From an uncultured Porphyromonas sp. (GTDB taxonomy: Bacteria; Bacteroidota; Bacteroidia; Bacteroidales; Porphyromonadaceae), in contig UQBE01000001.1 in assembly GCA_900539155.1 (NCBI GenBank), forward strand, positions 140,878 to 204,877: DNA of 64,000 nt. The letters run 5' to 3'. The position numbers and the translations under genes are program-made. The notes beneath the pieces were generated by a model. The model made no database searches. It saw only the letters and a program-made list of their open reading frames with translations, and was not told where the DNA came from. Of this stretch, positions 45,828 through 55,198 are shown piece after piece. The first letter of the stretch is position 1, and each line of letters begins with the position of its first letter.

Positions 45828-48800
45828 ATGAGCCAATCAACACTTCTAAAGCACAGGCGATACCTCGTCTGTCTGCTGTTCCTCATCGGGACAGTCGTTG
45901 GATTACATGCAGAGTCCGTCCAAATAGGCGACCTCTACTACAACCTCAACACCACCGACCGCACAGCGGAGGTAACCTACGAGAACAGGACATCAAATAA
46001 TTACCCTTCTCTTCCTGCTGATGTCGTCATCCCTGCAACAGTCAAATACCGCAATGTCGACTTCTCTGTAATCTCAATTACAGACCGAGCATTCGCAAAT
46101 TGTAAGGTCATACAGTCTATTTCGATACCGGGCACTGTTAATACGATAGGAAGTGCAGCGAATAGCGCGAGTGATAAGCCATTCTATGGATGCACCTCAT
46201 TAAAATCCATAAGATTTGAAGATGGCTCCCAACCTTTAAAGATGGGAAGCTACTATAGGTACTACTATGGTTATGATAATGATAACAATAAGTACAGATA
46301 TTATTATGGAAATGGCATGTTCCATGACTCGCCCTTGGAAGAAGTTTACCTCGGAAGAAATATAGAATATATAAATTCATCGAGCCGTTATTCCTTTGAA
46401 ACAACACCTATAGCGTATGGCTATTCAGCATTCTACAATCAACCCAAACTTACCAAAGTAACAATTGGACCACAAGTTACTGACATCCCACAGTATCTTT
46501 TCTATCAGAACTCTTCTTTGACTCTTATGAGCTTGCCTAATGTCAAGACTATAGGCAAGTCCGCCTTTGAATTGTGTTCTAAACTAACGACACTTGATAT
46601 TGGAGAGGCTCTGGAAGTAGTAGGAGATCGTGCTTTCTATGGATGTACCAATGTTACGAAGCTCACATTTCCTGATGCTATAAATAAGATTGGCTCCGAA
46701 GCTTTTTATGATTGCACTAGTGTTACCGAGATCACAGTGGGTAGCGGGCTCAAAGAAATCGGTATAAGAAGTTTTTATAACTGTGGCTCTTTCACCGCAC
46801 TAGTCCTTCCGTCAGGCTTTACAACGATGGGAGATGCCGCGTTTATGAATTGTAGAAAACTTACCATAGCTCAACTTGGGGAAAGCCTTACGGCAATTCC
46901 TAATCAAGCTTTTGAGGAGTGTGTTTCTTTGTCGGAAATGATAGTTCCTGCCACGGTACAATCCATAGGGGATCGCGCGTTCTTTAATGATTCTGGTATC
47001 GCAACTTGCTCTATGCAAGAAGGCCTTAAGACTATAGGACATGAGGTCTTCTACAATAACAGTGGACTGACATCTATGTCCATTCCAGGTACCGTGAAGT
47101 CAATTGGTCGTGATGCGTTTGTTAAATGTACAAACATCAGAACTTTCCGATTCTGCGACGGAGATGGTACCCTTACACTTCAAAATGACAGGTCTAATTA
47201 TAAGGATGATAAAAACCGCGATCTCCGCTATCGTTATTTCTACGATTGTCCGATTACGACAATGTATGTTGGTAAAAACATTCAATACACTTATGACGCG
47301 ACTGATTATACAGATAGTTCATCGGAAATTTATGGTTCTCCCCTCTATAAAAAAAGCACTCTTAGAAGCATAAGATTTGGCAACAAGGTTACAGAGGTTT
47401 GGGATTGCATGGCATTTGCATGTCCTAATCTTCAGAAAGTGACATTTGGGAATTCCGTTAAGAAAATACGTTCGTATGCGTTCTACAAGAGCGTCAAACT
47501 TCCTGAAGTTAAATTCCCGCAAACGTTAGCAGTGATTGGTAGCAGTGCGTTTCAGGAGAATGACATTCTCGCCTCTACTATATATATTGGCTCAAATGAC
47601 CACACCCTCACGCTTGGCGACTACGCCTTCGCCCAATGCATAGCTCTGCCAGCTGTCAATCTCCCTGGTAATCTTTCTTCGATTGGTGATAATACCTTCC
47701 AAAATTGCACACAACTCAAGAACGTTATCTTTGAAAAGATAGAAGGATATTCTCCGGTTTTGACTATCGGCAATTATTCGTTCGCCCAGTGCATAGCTCT
47801 GCCAGCTGTCAATCTCCCTGGTAATCTTTCTTCGATTGGTGATAATACCTTCCAAAATTGCAAGAAACTCAAGGACGTTATCTTTGAAAAGATAGAAGGA
47901 TATTCTCCGGATCTGACTATCGGCAATTCTTCGTTCGCCCAATGTCCTAGCATTGAGTCTTTCACATTCCCTGGCCGATTAAAATCTATAGGCGGCTATA
48001 CTTTCCGAGATGATTGTAGCCTTGCTACGCTTGTATTTGAAGATAGTTCAGATGCCGTAAGTCTTGATTCTGGTGCTACTGATAAGAAAGGAACTGGCTA
48101 CTACGCTGGCCCTCTATTTGGAGACTGTCCCCTAAGCTCCCTCTATATAGGGCGTAATATTGATTATACCGCTACGCAATATGAGGGTTATTCACCCTTC
48201 TACAATCAGAGGTCCTTGAAAGACGTCCGTTTTTCGCAGGCTGGTACAGTTACTTACTGTAAGGATTACCTTCTCTCCGGTGTGAGCAGCTGCAAGTCGA
48301 TGGTCCTTCCCGAAAGTCTCAGTTCAATCGGTTACCGCACCTTTGAAAGAATGACAGCTCTTGAGGGCGTAACAATTCCTAATAACGTATCGACTATCGG
48401 TACCTATGCTTTCAGCCAGAACAAAGGCCTTAAATTTGCCAAACTTTCTACTGGTTGCGAATGGCTGAAGGAGGGCCTCTTTGCTGATTGTGACTCTCTG
48501 GAATCCATCACCATCCCTCCTGTGGTAACGAGGATGGACACTAAGATGTTTCTCAATTGCAAATCTCTAGCAACCGTTACTTTTGAAGGCCGCAAGGAAC
48601 TGCTTACGATTGATTATGGCGCTTCTCAGGCAGAGGACGGTCTCTTCCGCGACTGCCCTGTTGAGACACTGAATATTGACCGCTGGCTTTCTTACAACAC
48701 GGACAAGCCCTCACGTTCACCCTTTTATTCTATCGAGACCCTAAAGCATCTCAACATCGGTGACAATGTCAAACTGATTGACAAGTATATGTTCTCTTAC

Positions 48801-50819
48801 TGCTCCGGACTGGAAGAGGTGACACTTCCTGAACAGATTGAGTCAGTAGGACTCTGGGGCTTCAGAGGATGTACGTCACTCAAGACCATTCATTTCGGAA
48901 ATAAGATCAGTCAGATTTCTGACTATGGTTTCCATGGCTGTACCTCTCTTGACAATGTAGCATTCCCAGAAAGCATGACATCAATTGCCAACAATAGCTT
49001 CTCGGAGTGTACCTCGCTTAAGACTCTTGACCTCGGCAAGAAACTTATGATTATCGGTCCCTCTGCTTTCAAGGGCGATGTCGCTCTTGAAGGGGTAGAC
49101 TTTCCGACAACTCTTTATGGTCTTGGTGTTGAATCCTTCTCGGGTTGTACGTCTCTGCCCAGTATCGAAATCAAGGGCATCAGTTCTGTCGGTAAACAGT
49201 CCTTCCAGGGTTGCACAGGTCTGAAATGGGTTTCACTCAGTGCTAAGACAACGTCTCTTGGCGAAAACTCCTTTGCTGGATGTACAGGAATAGGCTATGT
49301 AAAATCTTACGCTGAGGTTCCGCCGGAAGGTCTTGCTAACTTCCCTAAAGATGTTGTAGCCAATGGAACACTTTTCGTACCCGAAGCATCGATGGAGGAG
49401 TATGAATTCTCCGAGCTATGGGAACCTTGGCTTAAGAAGCCTCTTACCGAGGACGTACTCGTGACTTCTATTTCTCTTAGCCAGAATGAAATCGCCTTCC
49501 GTGCTACTGAAACTATTCAGCTCACGGCAACTGTGGGTGAAGATAATGCTGTCAATAAAGATGTTATCTGGAAATCCTCAGATGAAAATATTGCTACCGT
49601 TGATAAGACCGGTCTTGTAACTGCAATCGCAGTGGGCCATGCAGAAATCATGGCAAAAGCTGCAGACGGCTCCGGAATCCGGGACATCTGTGCTGTTACC
49701 GTCAATCCTACAGCGGTTGAGTCTATCACCCTCTCACAGACTGCTGCTACACTGAAAAAGAATCGCGAGCTCTCTCTTGAGGCCACTATTCTTCCTGCGA
49801 CAGCCACAGTTAAGGAATTGAATTGGACAAGTTCCGATCCGACCAAGGCTACTGTTGATGCTGATGGTGTGGTTAAGACTCTTCTCACCGGTGACGTTAC
49901 AATAACAGCTGCTGCCAAGGATGACTCCGGCGTTGCTGCAACACTCGCTCTTACTGTCATCGCTCCGTCACGAGGCGACAGCAACGACAACGATGTCGTC
50001 AATGTAACCGATGCTGTAAACACAGCCAACTATGCCGTTGGTAAGGATGTCGCTAATTTCTGTTTCGAAGCTGCCGATGTCAACAATGACAAGAGTATCA
50101 CTGTAGCGGATGCTTCCGGCACCATCTCCATAATTATGACTCAAACTGAGGTCACAGCAAAGGCTACGGCTTGCGCACAAGCAAAGGCTCGCGCGGAGGT
50201 TGAAATGGATAAACTTGTCATTGATGACTTCAATGCAGCTCCCGGCAAGACTCAGTCAGTGTTCGTGAAGCTTGACAACACTACAGACTACGTTGCCATA
50301 CAGGCTGACATTGTTCTTCCCGAAGGAATGGAGCTTGTTGCTGTCAAAGCAGGTGAGCGTACAAAGGCCTTCCATGGTCTTACAAGTGCCAATATTGGAG
50401 ACAATGCAGTGCGCGTTGCACTCTTCGACATCGCGAACCATGAATTTGCCGCCAGCGATGAGGCAATTCTTGAACTTGTTGTAAAGACTTCGACAAGCGA
50501 ATGTGGTGACATCGCCATCGACAATATCATCACTGCAGATGCAGACGCTAATGAGTATCGCCTTACCTCCACCGGAGGTCACAACAATGGGGTGACTGAC
50601 ATCGATGCAATCTATGCTGGCGGTCAGATTCACATCGTGGCAGTCAAGGGTGGTGTTGAGGTGTACAATGCCGATGGCCAGACCGTCCGTGTATTCGGCA
50701 TTGACGGCAAACTCATGCACAGTGAAAAAGCCGCAGGCGAACGTCTTAACATTTCGCTCTCGAACGGTATCTATGTCGTTACTGCAGGTGATGCCGAGCA
50801 GAAAATTGTGGTTCTCTAA
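45828..50819 (+). CDS. BspA-like leucine-rich surface protein with BIG2, dockerin- and cohesin-like domains
   Basis: The 1663-residue precursor has a signal peptide (about residues 1-30) and a very long array of LRR_5/TpLRR repeats (about 60-1190) of the type C(T/K)SLxxVxxPxxxxxIGxxAFxxC, as in BspA adhesins. Two BIG2 domains follow (about 1210-1380), then a dockerin type I-like pair of calcium loops (GDSNDNDVVNVTDA and ADVNNDKSITVADA, about 1383-1438), a cohesin-like beta domain (about 1459-1585) and a sorting-type C terminus. Two 51-residue repeats (DNA about 47638-47943) are nearly identical. The gene is more AT-rich than its neighbours, which suggests transfer. It is probably an adhesin; the next gene starts 14 nt later. 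Confidence 0.9.
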   Translation: MSQSTLLKHRRYLVCLLFLIGTVVGLHAESVQIGDLYYNLNTTDRTAEVTYENRTSNNYPSLPADVVIPATVKYRNVDFSVISITDRAFANCKVIQSISIPGTVNTIGSAANSASDKPFYGCTSLKSIRFEDGSQPLKMGSYYRYYYGYDNDNNKYRYYYGNGMFHDSPLEEVYLGRNIEYINSSSRYSFETTPIAYGYSAFYNQPKLTKVTIGPQVTDIPQYLFYQNSSLTLMSLPNVKTIGKSAFELCSKLTTLDIGEALEVVGDRAFYGCTNVTKLTFPDAINKIGSEAFYDCTSVTEITVGSGLKEIGIRSFYNCGSFTALVLPSGFTTMGDAAFMNCRKLTIAQLGESLTAIPNQAFEECVSLSEMIVPATVQSIGDRAFFNDSGIATCSMQEGLKTIGHEVFYNNSGLTSMSIPGTVKSIGRDAFVKCTNIRTFRFCDGDGTLTLQNDRSNYKDDKNRDLRYRYFYDCPITTMYVGKNIQYTYDATDYTDSSSEIYGSPLYKKSTLRSIRFGNKVTEVWDCMAFACPNLQKVTFGNSVKKIRSYAFYKSVKLPEVKFPQTLAVIGSSAFQENDILASTIYIGSNDHTLTLGDYAFAQCIALPAVNLPGNLSSIGDNTFQNCTQLKNVIFEKIEGYSPVLTIGNYSFAQCIALPAVNLPGNLSSIGDNTFQNCKKLKDVIFEKIEGYSPDLTIGNSSFAQCPSIESFTFPGRLKSIGGYTFRDDCSLATLVFEDSSDAVSLDSGATDKKGTGYYAGPLFGDCPLSSLYIGRNIDYTATQYEGYSPFYNQRSLKDVRFSQAGTVTYCKDYLLSGVSSCKSMVLPESLSSIGYRTFERMTALEGVTIPNNVSTIGTYAFSQNKGLKFAKLSTGCEWLKEGLFADCDSLESITIPPVVTRMDTKMFLNCKSLATVTFEGRKELLTIDYGASQAEDGLFRDCPVETLNIDRWLSYNTDKPSRSPFYSIETLKHLNIGDNVKLIDKYMFSYCSGLEEVTLPEQIESVGLWGFRGCTSLKTIHFGNKISQISDYGFHGCTSLDNVAFPESMTSIANNSFSECTSLKTLDLGKKLMIIGPSAFKGDVALEGVDFPTTLYGLGVESFSGCTSLPSIEIKGISSVGKQSFQGCTGLKWVSLSAKTTSLGENSFAGCTGIGYVKSYAEVPPEGLANFPKDVVANGTLFVPEASMEEYEFSELWEPWLKKPLTEDVLVTSISLSQNEIAFRATETIQLTATVGEDNAVNKDVIWKSSDENIATVDKTGLVTAIAVGHAEIMAKAADGSGIRDICAVTVNPTAVESITLSQTAATLKKNRELSLEATILPATATVKELNWTSSDPTKATVDADGVVKTLLTGDVTITAAAKDDSGVAATLALTVIAPSRGDSNDNDVVNVTDAVNTANYAVGKDVANFCFEAADVNNDKSITVADASGTISIIMTQTEVTAKATACAQAKARAEVEMDKLVIDDFNAAPGKTQSVFVKLDNTTDYVAIQADIVLPEGMELVAVKAGERTKAFHGLTSANIGDNAVRVALFDIANHEFAASDEAILELVVKTSTSECGDIAIDNIITADADANEYRLTSTGGHNNGVTDIDAIYAGGQIHIVAVKGGVEVYNADGQTVRVFGIDGKLMHSEKAAGERLNISLSNGIYVVTAGDAEQKIVVL
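47638..47943 (+). repeat. 153-bp tandem duplication inside the leucine-rich protein gene
   Basis: Copies starting at 47638 and 47791 (153 bp, 51 codons apart) are nearly identical, encoding CIALPAVNLPGNLSSIGDNT and what follows. Confidence 0.88.
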
Positions 50820-50833
50820 ATCTTGACAACCCG

Positions 50834-53485
50834 ATGAAGAAACAGATAATACAACGTCTGTCAATGTTGCTGGTATTGCTCTTCGGAGTAATATCCAGCA
50901 GTATGGCAGTCGATCGTCTTCAAATTGAGAGGGCCGGCATAGAACCGGGAGAAACCGTTGCGGTTCCAATCTCGCTCGAAAACGACCAGACTTTTTATGG
51001 TTTCCAGCTTGACATAGCATTCCCAGAAGGGCTGGATGCTGTTCAGAAGAATGGCAAAGCAGATGTGATTCTATCCTCTCGACTTGACAACTCTTTCCAA
51101 CTGGTAACAAATAAGCTTGCCGATGGCAAACTGAGAATATTAGCATTCTCAACGAGCCATCAGGCAATCACCGGAAATTCCGGTGCCCTCTTCTATATAA
51201 ATGTGAGTGCAGCCGAAGACTTTTCCGGAGGACAACTCTCAGCCACCAATATAAGGATGGTTGGTGAGGGTGACCGTGATGTAGTACTTCCAGACCTTAC
51301 TATAAAGTTAGGCACCGAGCACAATAACCATTTCTATATTCAAGACTTCAAGATAGCTGTCGGCGAGACAAAGACTGTTTCTTTGATTCTTGACAATGAA
51401 ACTGAGTTTACAGCGTTCCAGACTGACTTCTATCTCCCAGAGGGCATATCTATCGTCCCTAACTCAGCAAAGATGACCTCTCGTGGCTATGCGAGTCACT
51501 CCATCTCAATGAAAAGCTTCTCGGATGGGCGTACCCGCATAGCATGTTTGTCACCAAATAGTGACGCATTCAGAGGAAATAGAGGAGCCCTTCTTACAAT
51601 TGACTTCACAGCAAATAAAGACGCAGCTGAGACATCGAAAATCCAGATGAAAAATCAGACTTTCGTAACTCCGCACGTCAAAGAATACAAGCTACCCAAT
51701 TCCGAATGCACTGTTACCACTGAACGAGCCCTGGTTGAGTCCATAACTCTTGAGCCAACCTCTCTCGTCTTAGTTGAGGGAAACTCTCAGCAGTTGACCC
51801 CCACCGTTCTGCCAACATTCGCTTCTACAAAGGATCTAAAATGGAGCTCGAGCGCTCCCGATATAGCTACTGTAAGTGCCACGGGGCTAGTCACGGCTCT
51901 TAAATCCGGCAACTGCGTCATTACTGTTGCTGCAGTTGATGGCTCCGGAGTAACTGCTACATGCCCTGTAACTGTTACCGAAAATCCCGTGACGAGCGTG
52001 ACCCTTAATCGTTCTACCGCGACATTGAAGGCGACAGAAACGGTTCAACTTTCAGGATCGGTTCTTCCAGCTAATGCGTCTAATAAGAATCTTGTCTGGA
52101 CGACAAGCGATGAACACATTGCTACTGTTAGTGAATCCGGGCTTGTTACCGCTGTAGCTGTTGGCGAAGTCACAATTACTGCGACTTCTCAGTCCACACC
52201 AGACATCAGCGCCACCTGCCGGGTTTCTGTAGTTCCGACTCCCGTTGCTTCCATTACCCTTAGCCAGACCTCGGTCTCATTGAAAGCGACAGAGACGGTA
52301 AGCTTAACCGCCACTGTGGCTCCTGAGACCGCAACTATAAAGGATGTAACTTGGACCAGTGATAATCCCAAAGTAGCCACAGTAGATGAAAATGGAGTTA
52401 TCACAGCTGTGACCGCTGGCGAAGCCGTTATTACGGTCACCGCTACTGATGGCAGTGGAGTAAAAGCAACTTGCAGTGTTTCTGTAATTGCTACTCCGGC
52501 TGAAGGCGTTACAATCGAAACTCCCGACAAGACTACTTTTAAGGCGGGTGAGTCGATTAAGTTGAATGCCACCGTTTTGCCAGAGACGACAACTGACAAG
52601 ACCATCACATGGACTTCATCAAATCTCGCTGTGGCTACAGTCGATGAAAATGGAAATGTGACTGCTGTCGGAGTCGGTACCGTAATCATCACGGCTACGA
52701 CCTCTAATGGCAAAACATATACTATTACCTTGACGGTCGAACCAACTCTGGCTACTAGTCTGACTCTTAACAGAACGTCCGCTTCATTGAAGGTCGCCAA
52801 TACTCTTCAACTTTCGGCTATATTTACTCCGGCTACGACCACAAATCAAACTGTGGAATGGTCAACCTCGAATGAAAGTATAGCTAAAGTGAATACCAGT
52901 GGCTTGGTAACAGCTAAAGCTCTTGGAACTTGCGTTATCACCGCAACTGCCAAAGATGGATCCGGCGTGTCGGCATCTTGTGAATTAACCGTTGGCGAAA
53001 CACCTGCTGAAAGCATTACGATTTCGCCAAAAGGTCCGTTCACTATTAAGATTGGCGAAACCGTTTCACTGTCAGCAACTGTTTTGCCGGAGAATGCAAC
53101 CAACAAGAGGGTGACATGGAGCTCCAGCGAACCTGAAATCGTCAGCGTTAACGAGGATGGAGTGATTGAAGCTCTGAAAGAGGGAGAAGCAATCATTACG
53201 GTTGCAACCCTCGATGGTTCTTTACTTCACGATGAATGTAAGGTGACAGTCAGTATTAATTCTGGCATTGATAAAATCACAATTGATGACATCAAGGTTT
53301 CCGTTAATGGCAACACAATTGTTGTTGAACTAGAATCTTCTCTAGTCCCAGTTCGTCTTTACATGATAAATGGCACTGAGATTCCTGCAAAATCCAGAAT
53401 TGAGAAGCAAGTTTTCTTCAGCGACCTTGATACCGGTTATTACATAATCTCTCTTGGCAAACAAGCCTTGAAGATTAGAGTCTAA
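50834..53485 (+). CDS. Surface protein with two cohesin-like and six BIG2 domains
   Basis: The 883-residue precursor has a signal peptide (about residues 1-25), two tandem beta-sandwich domains (about 27-165 and 170-300) with the cohesin-type opening GETVAVPISLENDQTFYGFQLDIAFPEGL and LPEGISIVP, then six BIG2 Ig-like domains of about 85 residues (about 300-809) with the repeated WTSSDxxxATVxxxGLVTAVxxGxxxITATxxDGSG pattern, and a C-terminal sorting-type domain (about 815-883, ending LDTGYYIISLGKQALKIRV). It follows the leucine-rich protein by 14 nt and shares its AT-rich composition, so the two are one transcript and probably one surface assembly: the neighbour carries a dockerin-like segment. 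Confidence 0.88.
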   Translation: MKKQIIQRLSMLLVLLFGVISSSMAVDRLQIERAGIEPGETVAVPISLENDQTFYGFQLDIAFPEGLDAVQKNGKADVILSSRLDNSFQLVTNKLADGKLRILAFSTSHQAITGNSGALFYINVSAAEDFSGGQLSATNIRMVGEGDRDVVLPDLTIKLGTEHNNHFYIQDFKIAVGETKTVSLILDNETEFTAFQTDFYLPEGISIVPNSAKMTSRGYASHSISMKSFSDGRTRIACLSPNSDAFRGNRGALLTIDFTANKDAAETSKIQMKNQTFVTPHVKEYKLPNSECTVTTERALVESITLEPTSLVLVEGNSQQLTPTVLPTFASTKDLKWSSSAPDIATVSATGLVTALKSGNCVITVAAVDGSGVTATCPVTVTENPVTSVTLNRSTATLKATETVQLSGSVLPANASNKNLVWTTSDEHIATVSESGLVTAVAVGEVTITATSQSTPDISATCRVSVVPTPVASITLSQTSVSLKATETVSLTATVAPETATIKDVTWTSDNPKVATVDENGVITAVTAGEAVITVTATDGSGVKATCSVSVIATPAEGVTIETPDKTTFKAGESIKLNATVLPETTTDKTITWTSSNLAVATVDENGNVTAVGVGTVIITATTSNGKTYTITLTVEPTLATSLTLNRTSASLKVANTLQLSAIFTPATTTNQTVEWSTSNESIAKVNTSGLVTAKALGTCVITATAKDGSGVSASCELTVGETPAESITISPKGPFTIKIGETVSLSATVLPENATNKRVTWSSSEPEIVSVNEDGVIEALKEGEAIITVATLDGSLLHDECKVTVSINSGIDKITIDDIKVSVNGNTIVVELESSLVPVRLYMINGTEIPAKSRIEKQVFFSDLDTGYYIISLGKQALKIRV

Positions 53486-53486
53486 C

Positions 53487-53522
53487 CCAATAGTGTCCTA
53501 AATGCGTTTAGGACACTATTGG
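53487..53522 (+). terminator. Terminator of the surface-protein pair
   Basis: A perfect 16-bp stem (CCAATAGTGTCCTAAA with TTTAGGACACTATTGG) with a 4-nt loop lies directly after the stop codon. Confidence 0.9.
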
Positions 53523-53592
53523 TTCATTCTATATAGAGTGTGTCAGCCCTGCTCAAATGAGACGTCGCAACCGCCGTTTAGCATTAAAGTAG

Positions 53593-53600
53593 TACCTTTG
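53593..53600 (+). promoter_or_regulatory. Predicted -7 box for prs
   Basis: TACCTTTG matches TAnnTTTG, 35 nt before the ATG. Confidence 0.62.
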
Positions 53601-53634
53601 TGGTACTGATTGTCTCTATACTTATTATAATACA

Positions 53635-54573
53635 ATGAACGAACTACCCTACCTAGTATTTGCTGGCTCAGCTTCTCAAAACCTCGCTGAGAAGATCTGC
53701 GATTCCCTAGGTTGCCCTTTGGGCAAAATGCGTACCGAGCACTTCGCTGATGGCGAGTTTGCCGTATTCTATGAGGAGAGTATCCGCGGCAAGGACATCT
53801 TCCTTGTCCAGTCGACCTACCCCAATGCTGACAACATTATGGAGCTCCTCCTGATGATTGATGCTGCCAAGCGTGCTTCAGCTCACTACATCACAGCTGT
53901 CATCCCTTACTTCGGGTGGGCTAGACAGGATCGCAAGGACAAGCCACGTGTCTCCATCGGGGCAAAGCTGATTGCAGACCTGCTCTCCGTGGCTGGTATC
54001 ACACGCCTGATTACGATGGACCTACACGCAGACCAGATACAGGGCTTCTTCAACGTACCGGTAGATCACCTCTATGGCTCTACCGTCTTCACCGACTATA
54101 TCGAGCAAAACCTCCCTGTAGAGAATCTCTGCATCGCTACGCCCGACGTAGGCGGTACGAAGCGTGCAAACAGCTACGCACGTCACTTTGGCGTACCGAT
54201 GGTCATCTGTCACAAGCGCCGCGCCAAGGCAAATGAGGTGGCTGAGATGACTATCATCGGAGATGTCACAGGCAAGGATGTAATCCTCGTGGACGACATC
54301 GTCGACACTGCAGGTACGATGACCAAGGCTGCAGACCTGATGCTCGAGCACGGGGCAAAGTCTGTCAGAGCCTTTGCGACCCACGCCGTCATGAGTGACC
54401 CTGCGACCAAGCGTATTGACCAGTCGGGCCTGACGGAGATGATCTTCACCGACTCGATACCTTACTCAAAGAAGAGTGAGAAGGTCCGCATCATCAGCGT
54501 CGCCGATCTCTTTGCTGAGTCTATCCGTCGCGTCTGCAGTCACGAGTCTATCAGCTCGCTCTACACATTCTAG
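53635..54573 (+). CDS. prs: Ribose-phosphate pyrophosphokinase
   Basis: PRPP synthetase makes phosphoribosyl pyrophosphate from ribose 5-phosphate and ATP for purine, pyrimidine, His and NAD synthesis. The 312-residue protein is the usual length. Seen are HFADGEF, VIPYFGWARQDRKDKPRVSIGAKLIADLL (ATP-binding and flexible loop), MDLHADQIQGFF, KRRAKANE and the PRPP-binding loop DVILVDDIVDTAGTMTKAADLM. It has its own -7 box and a terminator, so it is monocistronic. Confidence 0.97.
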   Translation: MNELPYLVFAGSASQNLAEKICDSLGCPLGKMRTEHFADGEFAVFYEESIRGKDIFLVQSTYPNADNIMELLLMIDAAKRASAHYITAVIPYFGWARQDRKDKPRVSIGAKLIADLLSVAGITRLITMDLHADQIQGFFNVPVDHLYGSTVFTDYIEQNLPVENLCIATPDVGGTKRANSYARHFGVPMVICHKRRAKANEVAEMTIIGDVTGKDVILVDDIVDTAGTMTKAADLMLEHGAKSVRAFATHAVMSDPATKRIDQSGLTEMIFTDSIPYSKKSEKVRIISVADLFAESIRRVCSHESISSLYTF

Positions 54574-54591
54574 CCGTCTGGCTACACATAG

Positions 54592-54637
54592 GACTGACGC
54601 TAGCTGCTCACCCTGTCGTGAGTGGCTAGCGTCAGTC
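54592..54637 (+). terminator. Terminator of prs
   Basis: GACTGACGCTAGC pairs with GCTAGCGTCAGTC and the stem continues through CTCAC/GTGAG. Confidence 0.87.
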
Positions 54638-54680
54638 TCTACTTATCAGCTACGGGCTACAGCACATCGACCACCCAGTG

Positions 54681-54697
54681 GAGACTGTTGCATAAAG
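54681..54697 (+). repeat. Fragment of the 175-bp element
   Basis: GAGACTGTTGCATAAAG is identical to the first 17 bp of the 175-bp element copy at 19159. The rest of the element is missing; the riboswitch promoter begins about 65 nt further on. Confidence 0.6.
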
Positions 54698-54763
54698 TTA
54701 ATAGGTTCCAATGTGCGCCGGGGAGGTCGCGACTTACTCCTTGCCCGAGTTGATAGCTTTCAC

Positions 54764-54771
54764 TACCTTTG
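54764..54771 (+). promoter_or_regulatory. Predicted -7 box for the cobalamin-riboswitch transcript
   Basis: TACCTTTG matches TAnnTTTG directly before the riboswitch. Confidence 0.58.
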
Positions 54772-54774
54772 CAG

Positions 54775-54998
54775 GTGATTGTGGTTAGTGGATAGGCATA
54801 CCGCACACTACACCTATGCGAGGTGTAGCGTATGTCACCCCACTCTAAGAGGGAATCAGGTGTAAATCCTGAGCAAACCCGTTGCTGTAAAGCTCTCTCC
54901 AAGCTAACGTGTCATCTACTTAATGAGACCACTGCCCCGCTAACGTCACTCAGGGGTGGGAAGGATACACCTTAGCGAGCTAAGCCAGAAGACCTGCC
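54775..54998 (+). ncRNA. Cobalamin riboswitch
   Basis: The conserved core is present: GGGAATCAGGTGTAAATCC, CCCGTTGCTGTAAA (the usual CCGCnACTGT region) and, at 54984-54998, the B12 box GCCAGAAGACCTGCC. These match the AdoCbl-type class in Rfam. It lies about 200 nt upstream of the ATG at 55199, leaving room for an expression platform; with B12 bound it should lower expression. The gap 54574-55198 (625 nt) holds the prs terminator, a repeat fragment, the promoter, the riboswitch and this leader; no gene is seen. Confidence 0.93.
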
Positions 54999-55198
54999 AC
55001 GATTATTATTTCTATCAGTCTGCAACGTGGACTTTGCAGCTCGATACGCTTCTGGCGAGGGGCATTCATACGCCCTTGGCTCCAGATGACTGGGATGGAT
55101 GCTCCTAGTCTGTGGCTCGTTGAGCCGTCAAGTCGTTGAGTCGTAGTGTCTACCATGCGGTACTGAGACAGTATCTTGAAACCCCTAGACTCTATGAT

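Noticed and set aside
55136..55198. Upstream start for the riboswitch-controlled surface protein
   Set aside because: It adds 21 charged residues in front of an otherwise standard signal peptide, which would spoil export.
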